A stretch of DNA of 64,000 nucleotides from an uncultured Clostridium sp. (lineage in GTDB: Bacteria > Bacillota > Clostridia > Lachnospirales > Lachnospiraceae). Numbering within the stretch: position 1 is the stretch's first letter; each line of letters opens with the position of its first letter. The translations under genes were made by a program, and so were the position numbers. The notes beneath the pieces are model-generated. The model did not search any database. It was not told the origin of the DNA and saw only the letters and a list, made by a program, of their open reading frames with translations. Below are positions 28,317 through 36,619 of the stretch, piece after piece. The stretch spans positions 1 through 64,000 of the forward strand of contig CAMEFI010000013.1 of the NCBI GenBank assembly GCA_945915475.1. The letters are read 5' to 3'.

Positions 28317-28703
28317 ATGGAATTATCCAAGTACATGAAAAGCATTATTGATATGGACAGAGCGGCAGTTGTAATTTGTGATTTAAATCATAATATCATT
28401 TATATGAATCCGTCAGCGGTAAAACGGTATGAAAAAAGTGGCGGGGCTGATTTGATAGGCAAAAGCCTTTTCAACTGTCACAATGAACAATCCAATGCTA
28501 TCATAAAAAATGTTGTTGCTTGGTTTGGGGAAAGTACGGATCATAATATGATTTATACATATTACAATGAGAAAGAAAACAAAGATGTGTATATGGTGGC
28601 ACTAAGAGATAATGACAACACATTGATAGGATATTATGAAAAGCATGAGTACCGGAACAGGGAAACGGCAAAGTTATATGATTTTGAGCAGTCATTGATT
28701 TAA
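28317..28703 (+). CDS. Stand-alone PAS-domain protein
   Basis: A 128-residue protein consisting of one PAS domain: VVICDLNHNIIYMNPSAVKRY near 17-37 and GKSLFNCHNEQSN near 48. The Cys-His in the latter is a recurrent feature of this small PAS group and could bind a ligand or metal, but this is not known. No output domain is attached. AAGGAGG precedes ATG. Confidence 0.78.
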   Translation: MELSKYMKSIIDMDRAAVVICDLNHNIIYMNPSAVKRYEKSGGADLIGKSLFNCHNEQSNAIIKNVVAWFGESTDHNMIYTYYNEKENKDVYMVALRDNDNTLIGYYEKHEYRNRETAKLYDFEQSLI

Positions 28704-28784
28704 AAAGAGCCGCTTGCAAAGTGTGGAATGCTATTTTTGTATCGGAATATATTTTTATGTTGTTGCATAAAATAATATAAATAC

Positions 28785-28813
28785 TTGACGTACGCAAAAA
28801 CGTACGTTACAAT
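28785..28813 (+). promoter_or_regulatory. Promoter with a perfect CGTACG operator, no intact target gene
   Basis: TTGACG (28785-28790), 17-nt spacer, TACAAT (28808-28813). The spacer holds a perfect inverted repeat, ACGTACG (28788-28794) and CGTACGT (28801-28807), six nt apart, the size and position of a TetR-like repressor operator. Downstream, ATG 28847 opens only 14 codons (MKDNNTRFTLGYIV) before TAA. No full gene occurs for about 160 nt after it. Confidence 0.6.
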
Positions 28814-29007
28814 GATGGTGACATAAAAATCTCGTCATTCAAAAAGATGAAAGACAATAATACACGATTTACATTAGGATATATTGTTTAATAGGATGAG
28901 AATAATACATAGGAATGCGCGAGAAATTTTACATATGATTTTCAAATGAAAAATATTGAGGATAAATACAAAAGTAGGAAAAACAAGAAGAAAAAGGGAG
29001 ATTTATT

Positions 29008-29256
29008 ATGTCAACAATTAATATTACGAATGCAAGAAAGGATCTTTATAATCTGGTAGAGTCTGTAAATTTGTATCATGAGCCAACCTTGATTGTGGGT
29101 AAAAAAGCAAATGCAGTTCTCATATCAGAGGACGATTGGAGTGCAATACAGGAAACGTTATATTTAGACTCCATTCCAGGAATGACACAATCTATTTTGG
29201 AAGGAGCAAATGAAACGTTAGAGAATTGCGTTTCAGAAGATATGGTGAAGTGGTAA
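29008..29256 (+). CDS. YefM/Phd-type antitoxin
   Basis: An 82-residue antitoxin: the N-terminal Phd/YefM dimerisation and DNA-binding fold (STINITNARKDLYNLVESV) is followed by a Val/Ile-rich core (LIVGKKANAVLISEDDW) and a flexible C-terminus that neutralises the toxin. GGGAG precedes ATG. The stop overlaps the toxin start by one base (TAATG), the classical coupling of such pairs. Autoregulation of the operon is typical. Confidence 0.92.
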   Translation: MSTINITNARKDLYNLVESVNLYHEPTLIVGKKANAVLISEDDWSAIQETLYLDSIPGMTQSILEGANETLENCVSEDMVKW

Positions 29257-29552
29257 TGTACAAAATTGTTTTTACTAAGCAATCACTGAAAGATTTGGAG
29301 AATTTGAAAAGAATAGGTATATCGCAAAAGGCAAAAACTTTGGTTGATATTATTAGAGAGAATCCTTATCAAAATCCTCCAAGATATGAAAAGCTGGTAG
29401 GAAAGCTGGATGGAATAATATCCAGGAGAATAAACATTCAACACCGACTTGTATATCAAGTTTACGAGGAAACGTTTACAGAAGATGGTATAGAATACGA
29501 AGGTACAATAAAAATTATTCGTATGTGGACTCACTATGATAGTGTAAGGTAA
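29256..29552 (+). CDS. YoeB/Txe-type mRNA interferase toxin
   Basis: A 98-residue RelE-superfamily toxin that cleaves mRNA at the ribosome. Conserved features are FTKQSLKDLENL at the start, LVGKLDGIISRRINIQHRLVYQV (the SRRI/EHRLVY block of YoeB) and a C-terminal WTHYD matching the catalytic His-Tyr end. An insertion of about ten residues (EETFTEDGIEYEGT) precedes the last strand. Start 29256 overlaps the antitoxin stop; an upstream start would duplicate the antitoxin end. Confidence 0.92.
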   Translation: MYKIVFTKQSLKDLENLKRIGISQKAKTLVDIIRENPYQNPPRYEKLVGKLDGIISRRINIQHRLVYQVYEETFTEDGIEYEGTIKIIRMWTHYDSVR

Positions 29553-29574
29553 AATAAAATCATCAACGGATGAA

Positions 29575-29742
29575 ATGAATATTAGAAAGTACAAGCCATC
29601 TGATTGTGAATGTATGGCAGAATTGTTTTATCAAACAGTTCATACTGTAAATGCCAAGGATTATTCGGACAAACAGTTAAATGTATGGGTGATGGGTAGT
29701 GTTGATTTAAAAGAATGGAATCACTCTTTTATGGAGAAATAA
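29575..29742 (+). pseudogene. Truncated GNAT N-acetyltransferase
   Basis: A 55-codon frame beginning MNIRKYKPSDCECMAELFYQ, the typical start of a GNAT acetyltransferase, and stopping after WNHSFMEK. The acetyl-CoA binding motif and the remaining two thirds of the fold are missing. It lies just after the toxin-antitoxin pair. Confidence 0.75.
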
Positions 29743-29769
29743 AGTATGTAAGAAACGAGGGGGAAAAGA

Positions 29770-30096
29770 ATGGAACTAAAGATAAATCCTGACGAGGATG
29801 TGACAACAAACGTCTTTGAAAGTAAAGAGGGTGCACAGAATTATCTGCCAAACCAAGAAAGTCAGCAGGAAACAATGAAATATTTTAAGAAGGATTATGG
29901 GGAGAAGCCATTTGATGTGGAAGATTCGCCTTATGTTCAGACGGATATACATAGTACTGCAAAAATGACAGAGAGTGAATTTTATAAATCGTCTGAAATG
30001 AAACGATATCGTTCTTCCATTAATATGTGTTGTGTAATTGCGTATTTTTCCGGTGTCGCAAGTATATTTGGAGGATTGGCATTGTTCCACTTATAA
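29770..30096 (+). CDS. Small hypothetical membrane protein, C-terminus probably frameshifted
   Basis: A 108-residue protein with a soluble, acidic N-terminal part and one membrane segment at the end (CCVIAYFSGVASIFGGLALF). I do not recognise a family. In the adjacent frame, 30090-30164 reads LIISITLTINLNEYRKHW and stops, which looks like the natural continuation (a second membrane segment and a charged tail), so one small indel near 30090 may have truncated the protein. A GAGGGGG site precedes ATG. Confidence 0.5.
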   Translation: MELKINPDEDVTTNVFESKEGAQNYLPNQESQQETMKYFKKDYGEKPFDVEDSPYVQTDIHSTAKMTESEFYKSSEMKRYRSSINMCCVIAYFSGVASIFGGLALFHL

Positions 30097-30268
30097 TCAG
30101 TATTACTCTGACGATTAATTTAAATGAATATCGTAAACATTGGAAAGAATATAGGAGATATTGATTGCTGTTTCTGCATTTTTATCATTTACAATAACAA
30201 ACATCTTAAAATATAAGCTTGCATTACCTCATATAACGAGTTATAATGACTAACGGGAAAGTGAATAA

Positions 30269-30413
30269 ATCTTCAGGGCGGAGTGAAAGTCTCCACCGGC
30301 GGTGTTGGAACAACGGTTTTATATTAGTAATAAAAGTTTCCTAAGCCCGCGAGCCGTAAGGCAGGAACCAGTGAGATTCTGGTGCCGACAGTATAGTCTG
30401 GATGGAAGAAGAG
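30269..30413 (+). promoter_or_regulatory. FMN riboswitch (RFN element)
   Basis: All conserved blocks are present in order: ATCTTCAGGGCGGAGTGAAA, CCACCGGCGGT, AAGCCCGCGAGCC, GGCAGGAACC-AGTGAGATTCTGG, and GCCGACAGTATAGTCTGGATG ending in GAAGAAGA that closes P1. The aptamer binds FMN and usually switches riboflavin genes off. An intrinsic terminator follows about 45 nt later. The nearest rib gene is more than 1.6 kb downstream, beyond three other genes. Confidence 0.97.
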
Positions 30414-30458
30414 GGAATGGAATATGCGGCTGCCTATTCGATAATTGTTGTGTTTATG

Positions 30459-30492
30459 TCCTGAAGTATTTTATACTTCAGGATTTTCTTTT
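30459..30492 (+). terminator. Terminator of the FMN riboswitch
   Basis: TCCTGAAGTAT (30459-30469) pairs perfectly with ATACTTCAGGA (30473-30483), followed by TTTTCTTTT. Its position after the aptamer fits premature termination when FMN is bound. Confidence 0.9.
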
Positions 30493-30566
30493 ATAGACGT
30501 AGAGGTTATGGGGTGGGAAGTTTATTGCCTTAGTGATGAACGTTTCAAAGAGTGATGGAGGTAGTT

Positions 30567-31067
30567 ATGGATATAGAAATAATTATAATCATTATCATGG
30601 CAGTTCTCTTATTTTCCTGGACTATATTTTGTGTATGCAATATCTTTTGGCGTATATCAAAAGAGAGGGCACAATCTGATTTTAAGGTGCATGTACAGTG
30701 CCAGACCTGTGGTGCGATATTTGATGTTTCACCAAAGGAAGCAATGCGTATTACCATGACAAAAACCAGAAGTACTACAAAAGTCAAACGACAGGGGGAG
30801 TTTCTTGTCAGTCAACCAGAATATAGCAGATTTGAAAAGAAATTCTATTGTCAGAATTGTGAAAAGAAGACATATGGACACATTTATAATCTACGGGAGA
30901 TGCAAAAGAGCATGAGAGTTCCGATAACCAAAGAAGTACTTAAAGGCTTTGCAAGATTGGTGATAGGTGGTTTGATTATATTATTCCTGATGCAAATACC
31001 AATGCATTTTGCAAAACAGGAAAGAGAAGAGAAAGTAGAGCAAATGAAACAGAAGCAGGGGATGTAA
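30567..31067 (+). CDS. Zinc-ribbon membrane protein of unknown function
   Basis: A 166-residue protein with an N-terminal membrane anchor (IEIIIIIIMAVLLFSWTIF), a cysteine pair CQTCGAIFDVS and a second CQNCEKKTYG about 60 residues later that together could form a split zinc ribbon, and a C-terminal membrane segment. GGAGGTAGTT selects ATG 30567. It is the first gene after the FMN riboswitch; no riboflavin link is visible in its sequence. Confidence 0.65.
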   Translation: MDIEIIIIIIMAVLLFSWTIFCVCNIFWRISKERAQSDFKVHVQCQTCGAIFDVSPKEAMRITMTKTRSTTKVKRQGEFLVSQPEYSRFEKKFYCQNCEKKTYGHIYNLREMQKSMRVPITKEVLKGFARLVIGGLIILFLMQIPMHFAKQEREEKVEQMKQKQGM

Positions 31068-31068
31068 T

Positions 31069-31416
31069 ATGGACAAGGCGGAAATAGTATTTATATCGGG
31101 AATTATTGGTGCGGTAATCTGGCTTGGATTTTGTTTTTTTATAGAGGGGAAAAAGAGAAATATTGTAATTGCCATAGGAATTTTAATTGATATTGTGATG
31201 TATGTGATTTCTCCGAATGAGTATTTGCTGTTGGCTGGTGTCCTGGGCGGATTTGCCTGTGGACTAATTCCCTGTTTGGTAAGTGTAAGAAAATATAATA
31301 GTGCGGTTCGGGAAATGAAAGGAAAATGGGTGATTGTATCCGTTATTCTGTTTGTTATGTTTTTTTTGACAATAGCGGTTGCGTTTCCGGAACTGACTGC
31401 AAAGTGGAAGTTGTGA
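31069..31416 (+). CDS. Small multi-pass membrane protein
   Basis: 115 residues, with four predicted membrane helices (about 5-25, 30-48, 50-70 and 88-108). I do not recognise a family. It begins one base after the preceding stop codon, so translation is probably coupled. No separate promoter is visible. Confidence 0.6.
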   Translation: MDKAEIVFISGIIGAVIWLGFCFFIEGKKRNIVIAIGILIDIVMYVISPNEYLLLAGVLGGFACGLIPCLVSVRKYNSAVREMKGKWVIVSVILFVMFFLTIAVAFPELTAKWKL

Positions 31417-31453
31417 ATTTGTATGCATATAATGACGAGTTAGGAGGACGCAA

Positions 31454-32005
31454 ATGGAACTGATGAAAGGACGTCCGGAGGATACTACCGGCAGACAGGA
31501 AAAAGAAATCAAGGTTTATGATTTATTAGACCGTCTTGGGATAGAATATGAAAGAACTGACCATGAGGAAGCAAATACCATGGAGGCATGCAATGAGATT
31601 GACAAGGTGTTAGATGTCATCATCTGCAAGAATCTGTTTCTGTGCAACCGCCAGGAAACACAGTTTTACCTGTTGATGATGCCTGGGGACAAGCCCTTTA
31701 AAACAAAGGATTTGTCAAAGCAGATTGGCAGTGCCAGGCTTTCCTTTGGCAAGGCAGAATATATGGAAGAATATTTGGATATCAAACCCGGTGCAGTGTC
31801 TATTATGGGTTTGATGAATGATACAGAGCATCACATTCAGCTTTTGATGGATAAACCGGTGGCAGAGAGTGAATATTTAGGATGCCACCCATGTGTCAGT
31901 ACGTCCAGTCTGAAAATGAAGACAAAGGATATTCTGGATAAATTCCTTCCGGCAGTAGAACATGAGCCGGTGATTGTAGATTTACCGGTGCCGGATGAAG
32001 AATAA
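31454..32005 (+). CDS. YbaK/ProX-type aminoacyl-tRNA deacylase
   Basis: A 183-residue protein of the YbaK/PrdX fold that removes mischarged amino acids (often Ala or Cys) from tRNA-Pro. Typical segments are VYDLLDRLGIEYERTDHEEA, KNLFLCNRQETQFYLLMM and GCHPCVSTSSLKM. TTAGGAGG precedes ATG. It is a free-standing editing domain, not fused to ProRS. The context between a riboswitch and ribE gives no hint of a riboflavin role. Confidence 0.87.
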   Translation: MELMKGRPEDTTGRQEKEIKVYDLLDRLGIEYERTDHEEANTMEACNEIDKVLDVIICKNLFLCNRQETQFYLLMMPGDKPFKTKDLSKQIGSARLSFGKAEYMEEYLDIKPGAVSIMGLMNDTEHHIQLLMDKPVAESEYLGCHPCVSTSSLKMKTKDILDKFLPAVEHEPVIVDLPVPDEE

Positions 32006-32021
32006 GAAAGGAAGGACTTAC

Positions 32022-32696
32022 ATGTTTACAGGAATTGTAGAAGAGATTGGAACGGTAGTGTCGGTAAGCCAGGGAATAAAGGCTGCAAAACTTACATTAC
32101 AGGGAAATCTGATTTTTGAAGATATGCATATTGGGGATTCCATTGCGGTAAATGGTGTCTGCCTAACTGTCACAGAAAAGACATCAAATACTTTTATAGT
32201 TGATGTGATGCCGGAAACCTTGCGACGTTCGTCTCTGGGAAAATTATCCAAGGGAAGCAAGGTAAATATGGAGCGTGCCATGGCGGCAAACGGCCGGTTT
32301 GGCGGACATATTGTCAGCGGACATATCGATGGAACCGGAGAGATTGAAAGCTTTGTGAAAGAGGATAATGCAGTCTGGGTGACAATCAAAGCATCATCGA
32401 AACTCTTAAAATATATTATTGAAAAAGGTTCCATTACCATAGACGGAATATCCTTAACGGTAGCCTATGTGGACAACCGGTGCTTTAAGGTTTCCCTGAT
32501 TCCACATACCGCCGCCAATACCACCCTGCTTACAAAAAAAGCGGGAGATATCGTGAATCTGGAAAATGATATTGTGGGAAAATATATTGATAAGCTGCTG
32601 CATTTTGAAGAAAAAACTCCGGTTGCAGAGGCAGAAGAAGATATGGCAGCGGGAGGAATATCCATGGATTTCCTTGCAGAAAATGGATTTATATAA
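32022..32696 (+). CDS. ribE: Riboflavin synthase, alpha subunit
   Basis: Joins two 6,7-dimethyl-8-ribityllumazine molecules to make riboflavin. Two homologous barrels are visible, starting MFTGIVEEIGTV and, near residue 97, FGGHIVSGHIDGTGEI. ATG 32022 with AAGGAAGG is the conserved start; the frame extends nine codons upstream. The 224 residues include a C-terminal tail past the usual end. Next gene: ribBA. Confidence 0.95.
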   Translation: MFTGIVEEIGTVVSVSQGIKAAKLTLQGNLIFEDMHIGDSIAVNGVCLTVTEKTSNTFIVDVMPETLRRSSLGKLSKGSKVNMERAMAANGRFGGHIVSGHIDGTGEIESFVKEDNAVWVTIKASSKLLKYIIEKGSITIDGISLTVAYVDNRCFKVSLIPHTAANTTLLTKKAGDIVNLENDIVGKYIDKLLHFEEKTPVAEAEEDMAAGGISMDFLAENGFI

Positions 32697-32816
32697 AATG
32701 CCATTTTCGATAATATGAAAAATACTGGGATAAGAGAATAATTCATGGTTATGTAAAACTATTATGTAAACAGATGTGCATTTTGAAAATACAACAAACA
32801 ACAGGAGGATTAAATA

Positions 32817-34019
32817 ATGTCAGAATTTAACACAACAATGGAATTGGTTGAAGATTTAAAGGCTGGAAAATGTATCGTAATCTTGGACGATGAAAACAGA
32901 GAAAATGAGGGAGACGTCATCTGTGCGGCAGAATTTGCCACTACAGAGAATGTAAACTTCATGGCAAGCTATGCGAGAGGTTTGATTTGTATGCCAATGG
33001 ACGCAAGCTATACGGATAAATTAAATCTTCCACAGATGTGCATTACCAATACGGACAACCACTGTACTGCATTTTCGGTTTCTGTTGACCATGTCAGTAC
33101 CACAACCGGTATTTCTGCTTATGAAAGAGGAATTACCGCCAGAAAGTTTGTGGAGGAGGATGCAAAACCGGAGGATTTCAGAAGACCGGGACATATGTTT
33201 CCGTTAGAGGCAAGACCGGGCGGTGTGATGGAGCGTCAGGGACATACCGAGGCAACTGTGGACTTCATGAAGCTTGCAGGATTAAAGCCGGTGGGACTTT
33301 GCTGTGAGATTATGCGGGAAGACGGCATGATGGCAAGAAAGGACGATTTGATTGCCTTTGCAAAGAAGCATAATCTGAAAATCGGAACCATTGCGGATTT
33401 AATCCAGTACCGTAAAGAGCATGAAGTATTTGTGGAATGTGTGGCAAAGGCAAAGATGCCTACCCGCTATGGAGAGTTTACCATTTACGGATATGTAAAT
33501 AAATTAAACGGGGAACATCATGTGGCACTGGTAAAGGGTGATATTGCTGACGGTAAGCCGGTGCTTGGGCGTGTGCATTCAGAATGTCTGACCGGTGATG
33601 CTTTAGGTTCTGCCCGTTGTGACTGCGGACAGCAGTATGACGCCGCCATGAAAATGATTGCAAAAGAGGGCAGGGGTGTGTTACTGTATCTTCGCCAGGA
33701 AGGCCGTGGAATTGGACTGATTAACAAGATTCGTGCCTATGAATTACAGGATCATGGCAGGGATACCGTGGAGGCAAATCTGGAATTGGGATTCCCGGAG
33801 GATGCAAGGGATTACACCATTGGAACCCAGATTTTAGTAGATCTTGGTGTGAAAGAGCTTCGGTTGATGACAAACAATCCGCTTAAGGTGTATGGTCTGG
33901 AAGGTTATGGATTAAATATTGTAGAACGTGTGCCGATTATTATGGAGCCGGGCAAGTACGATGAATTCTATCTGCGGACGAAGCAGGAGAAGATGGGGCA
34001 TATTCTGAATTATAAGTAA
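32817..34019 (+). CDS. ribBA: Bifunctional DHBP synthase / GTP cyclohydrolase II
   Basis: Makes both riboflavin precursors: the N-terminal RibB domain (about 1-200; [10 protein letters not shown] acidic loop, RPGHMFPL) makes dihydroxybutanone phosphate from ribulose-5-phosphate; the C-terminal RibA domain (about 201-400) opens GTP and has zinc cysteines in [18 protein letters not shown] and the RQEGRGIGL motif. Length of 400 is normal. ACAGGAGG precedes ATG. Confidence 0.97.
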   Translation: MSEFNTTMELVEDLKAGKCIVILDDENRENEGDVICAAEFATTENVNFMASYARGLICMPMDASYTDKLNLPQMCITNTDNHCTAFSVSVDHVSTTTGISAYERGITARKFVEEDAKPEDFRRPGHMFPLEARPGGVMERQGHTEATVDFMKLAGLKPVGLCCEIMREDGMMARKDDLIAFAKKHNLKIGTIADLIQYRKEHEVFVECVAKAKMPTRYGEFTIYGYVNKLNGEHHVALVKGDIADGKPVLGRVHSECLTGDALGSARCDCGQQYDAAMKMIAKEGRGVLLYLRQEGRGIGLINKIRAYELQDHGRDTVEANLELGFPEDARDYTIGTQILVDLGVKELRLMTNNPLKVYGLEGYGLNIVERVPIIMEPGKYDEFYLRTKQEKMGHILNYK

Positions 34020-34085
34020 TTGTACAAATAAGAATTTGTGGAGATGGCAAATTCCTATTTTCCTTCGAAAGGGTGATGCAAACGA

Positions 34086-34700
34086 ATGAGTAGGTTTGGA
34101 GACTATTGGGCGTCGCAATGTGGCAATCCACGTGGTGTTATCGGTATAGTAATTACATGGGTGATGAATCGTGCCAATAATGTGATGTACAAAGGTATTG
34201 TAAATGAGTTGGTATTTCGTGATGATTTAAAAATACTTGATATAGGCTTTGGTAATGGTTATCTTGAAAAATTAATTTTCAAAAAAGTAAAATGTGTTAT
34301 TAAGGGTATTGATATATCAGAAGATATGGTCAAAAAAGCGATTGCAGTTAATAAGAAATATGTTGAGTCTGGTAATATGAGCTTTGAACTTGGGGATTGT
34401 TGTGCTTTGCGTTTTGAAGATGAATCCTTTGATGTTGTAACAACTATGAATACAATATATTTTTGGGAAGATACAATGAAAGGCTTGTCAGAAATATATC
34501 GAGTTATCTCCAAGGGAGGAGTTTTTTACAATGCAGTCTTGACAAAGGAAAGCTTAGATAAAGTTTTCTATACTAAAAATGGATTTAAGAAATTTGAGAA
34601 TGAAGAATACGTTGAAATGGGTAAAAGAGTAGGTTTTACAGAGATTTCAATAAAACCGTTAGGACATCAGTACGGATTACTTATTACATGTAAAAAATAA
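34086..34700 (+). CDS. Class I SAM-dependent methyltransferase
   Basis: A 204-residue methyltransferase: SAM motif I is ILDIGFGNGYLEKL (about 50-63), the acidic ribose contact is GIDIS, and motif post-II is FDVVTTMNTIYFWED. Substrate unknown. It is visibly richer in A/T (TTT, AAA, GAT codons) than the rib genes beside it and sits inside the rib cluster, so it is probably a later insertion. Confidence 0.83.
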   Translation: MSRFGDYWASQCGNPRGVIGIVITWVMNRANNVMYKGIVNELVFRDDLKILDIGFGNGYLEKLIFKKVKCVIKGIDISEDMVKKAIAVNKKYVESGNMSFELGDCCALRFEDESFDVVTTMNTIYFWEDTMKGLSEIYRVISKGGVFYNAVLTKESLDKVFYTKNGFKKFENEEYVEMGKRVGFTEISIKPLGHQYGLLITCKK

Positions 34701-34809
34701 AGATTCTCATGGTTAACAAGGGGCTAATAATTTGACAAGGAAAAATAAATAAAATGGGTGCTTTTTGGGCAATAGAATTCGGCAACTTTTAATTCACGGA
34801 GGTGACATA

Positions 34810-35142
34810 GTGGCAATTACAGTCAACATTTATTATACAGGAGAGCATGGAAATGCAAGAAAATTTGCAAAAGAAATGGTTTCAAGCGGAGTTGTAAATG
34901 ATATCCGCGCTGAAGAGGGAAATATCCGTTATGAATATTTTTATCCTATGGAGGATGAAGAAACGGTGCTTCTTATTGACAGCTGGGAAAACCAGCATGC
35001 CATTGATGTGCACCATGCATCGCCAATGATGGACAAAATCATTCAACTGAGAGAAAAATATGATTTACATATGAAAGTGGAACGGTACATTTCGGATGGA
35101 GCCGGAATTCCGGATAAAGATGAGAAGTTTATCAAACTGTAA
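34810..35142 (+). CDS. Antibiotic biosynthesis monooxygenase (ABM)-like protein
   Basis: A 110-residue dimeric alpha/beta-barrel-type protein: ITVNIYYTGEHG, NIRYEYFYPMEDEETVLLID and SWENQHAIDVHHAS match the ABM/quinol-monooxygenase pattern. GTG 34810 is selected by GGAGG at 34798-34802; the frame extends to TTG 34765 without a site. It lies between the methyltransferase and ribH. Substrate unknown. Confidence 0.75.
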   Translation: MAITVNIYYTGEHGNARKFAKEMVSSGVVNDIRAEEGNIRYEYFYPMEDEETVLLIDSWENQHAIDVHHASPMMDKIIQLREKYDLHMKVERYISDGAGIPDKDEKFIKL

Positions 35143-35254
35143 GCTTCATTTTCCATGCTCGTAATACAAAGATAATAGAAAAAAGAGAAAGCAGTGAAAA
35201 CAAGTGATAATAAGCCATATGGCATAACAAATAGAAAGATGAGGTAAGAAAATT

Positions 35255-35716
35255 ATGAAAACATTAGAAGGAAAATTAGTAGCAAATGACATGAAGATTG
35301 GCATTGTTGCCGCAAGATTTAACGAGTTTATCGTTTCCAAGTTAATTGGCGGTGCCATGGACGGATTGACCCGTCATGATGTACCGGAAGATAATATAAC
35401 TTTGGCATGGGTGCCGGGAGCATTTGAGATTCCGGTGGCTGCAAAAAAAATGGCAGAGTCAGGAAATTATGATGCAGTAATCTGTTTAGGAACCGTTATC
35501 CGTGGCGCAACCAGCCATTATGATTATGTATGTAACGAAGTATCTAAGGGAATCGCACAGGTTTCTCTTAATACAGGGGTTCCGGTTATGTTTGGTATCG
35601 TTACAACAGAGAACATTGAGCAGGCAATCGAGCGTGCAGGAACCAAGGCAGGCAACAAGGGTTACGACTGTGCATTGGGTGCCATCGAGATGGTAAATCT
35701 GTTAAAACAGATGTAA
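35255..35716 (+). CDS. ribH: 6,7-dimethyl-8-ribityllumazine synthase
   Basis: Condenses the RibA/D- and RibB-derived precursors, giving the substrate of RibE. Conserved blocks: [44 protein letters not shown] (catalytic His) and [16 protein letters not shown]. 153 residues is standard; the family builds a 60-mer capsid. GATGAGGTAA precedes ATG. Confidence 0.97.
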   Translation: MKTLEGKLVANDMKIGIVAARFNEFIVSKLIGGAMDGLTRHDVPEDNITLAWVPGAFEIPVAAKKMAESGNYDAVICLGTVIRGATSHYDYVCNEVSKGIAQVSLNTGVPVMFGIVTTENIEQAIERAGTKAGNKGYDCALGAIEMVNLLKQM

Positions 35717-35803
35717 CATATACTTGAAAAGCAGGTAAAATCAGCCTGAGAAACAGGTATTGTATATAGCAGGATTTAATCAGACAGAGAAAGGACGACA
35801 GTT

Positions 35804-36595
35804 ATGTCAGCACTATTATTTTTTGATATTGACGGAACATTGATTACTTTAGATGATGAACATAAGATGCCGGAGAGTACAAAAGAAGCACTTCGCAGGG
35901 CAAAGGAGAATGGTCATAAAATCTTTATCAATACGGGACGGGTTAAGACTGCTATTGACAAGCATTTACTGGAATTTGGCTTTGATGGTCTGGTGTGTGG
36001 CTGTGGCACTTACATTGAGCTGGAAGGAAAAGAGCTTTTACACCATACCCTGACAAAGAAGCAGTGTGTGGAGTATGCGGAAAGACTTCGGGAATACAGA
36101 TTTCAGACCGTATTTGAGGGAAAGGATCGTCTGTTTATAGAAGGGGAGCATGGACAGGGCAGCTTCATGGAATATATCTATAACTATTTTTCCAAGAATT
36201 CTGATTATCCTATTGAGGGGGCAACGCATCCGGATCTGATTTTTGATAAATTTACCACGGCGTGTGTAGCAGAAAGTAATAGGGAGGCATTTCAGAAGAC
36301 TTTTTCAAAAGACTTTCATCTGATACCTCATGGAAGTTCTGTCATGGAAGCAGTACCCGATGGATTTAGTAAGGCAACCGGAATTCAATTTCTAGCCGAT
36401 TATCTAGGGGTTGATTCTTCGGAATGTTACGCATTTGGGGATTCCATTAATGATATGGAAATGTTACAATATGTTCCACATTCCGTCGGTATGGGAAATG
36501 CTGTAGCAGAAGTATTTCAGGTAGTAGAGTACCGGACCACGGATATTTTAGAAAATGGAATTGAGAATGCGCTTTATCACTATGGTTTAATATGA
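35804..36595 (+). CDS. Cof-type HAD hydrolase
   Basis: A 263-residue HAD enzyme: DIDGTLITL (Asp7, Asp9) at the N-terminus, INTGR near 43, and GDSINDMEML near 208, with a C2B cap. Such proteins dephosphorylate small metabolites including sugar phosphates and flavin intermediates. Its place directly after ribH is worth noting, since some Cof-like HADs remove the phosphate from the pyrimidine intermediate of riboflavin synthesis; that link is inference. Confidence 0.87.
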   Translation: MSALLFFDIDGTLITLDDEHKMPESTKEALRRAKENGHKIFINTGRVKTAIDKHLLEFGFDGLVCGCGTYIELEGKELLHHTLTKKQCVEYAERLREYRFQTVFEGKDRLFIEGEHGQGSFMEYIYNYFSKNSDYPIEGATHPDLIFDKFTTACVAESNREAFQKTFSKDFHLIPHGSSVMEAVPDGFSKATGIQFLADYLGVDSSECYAFGDSINDMEMLQYVPHSVGMGNAVAEVFQVVEYRTTDILENGIENALYHYGLI

Positions 36596-36619
36596 AATGA
36601 AAGTAAGTGGGGATAAACT

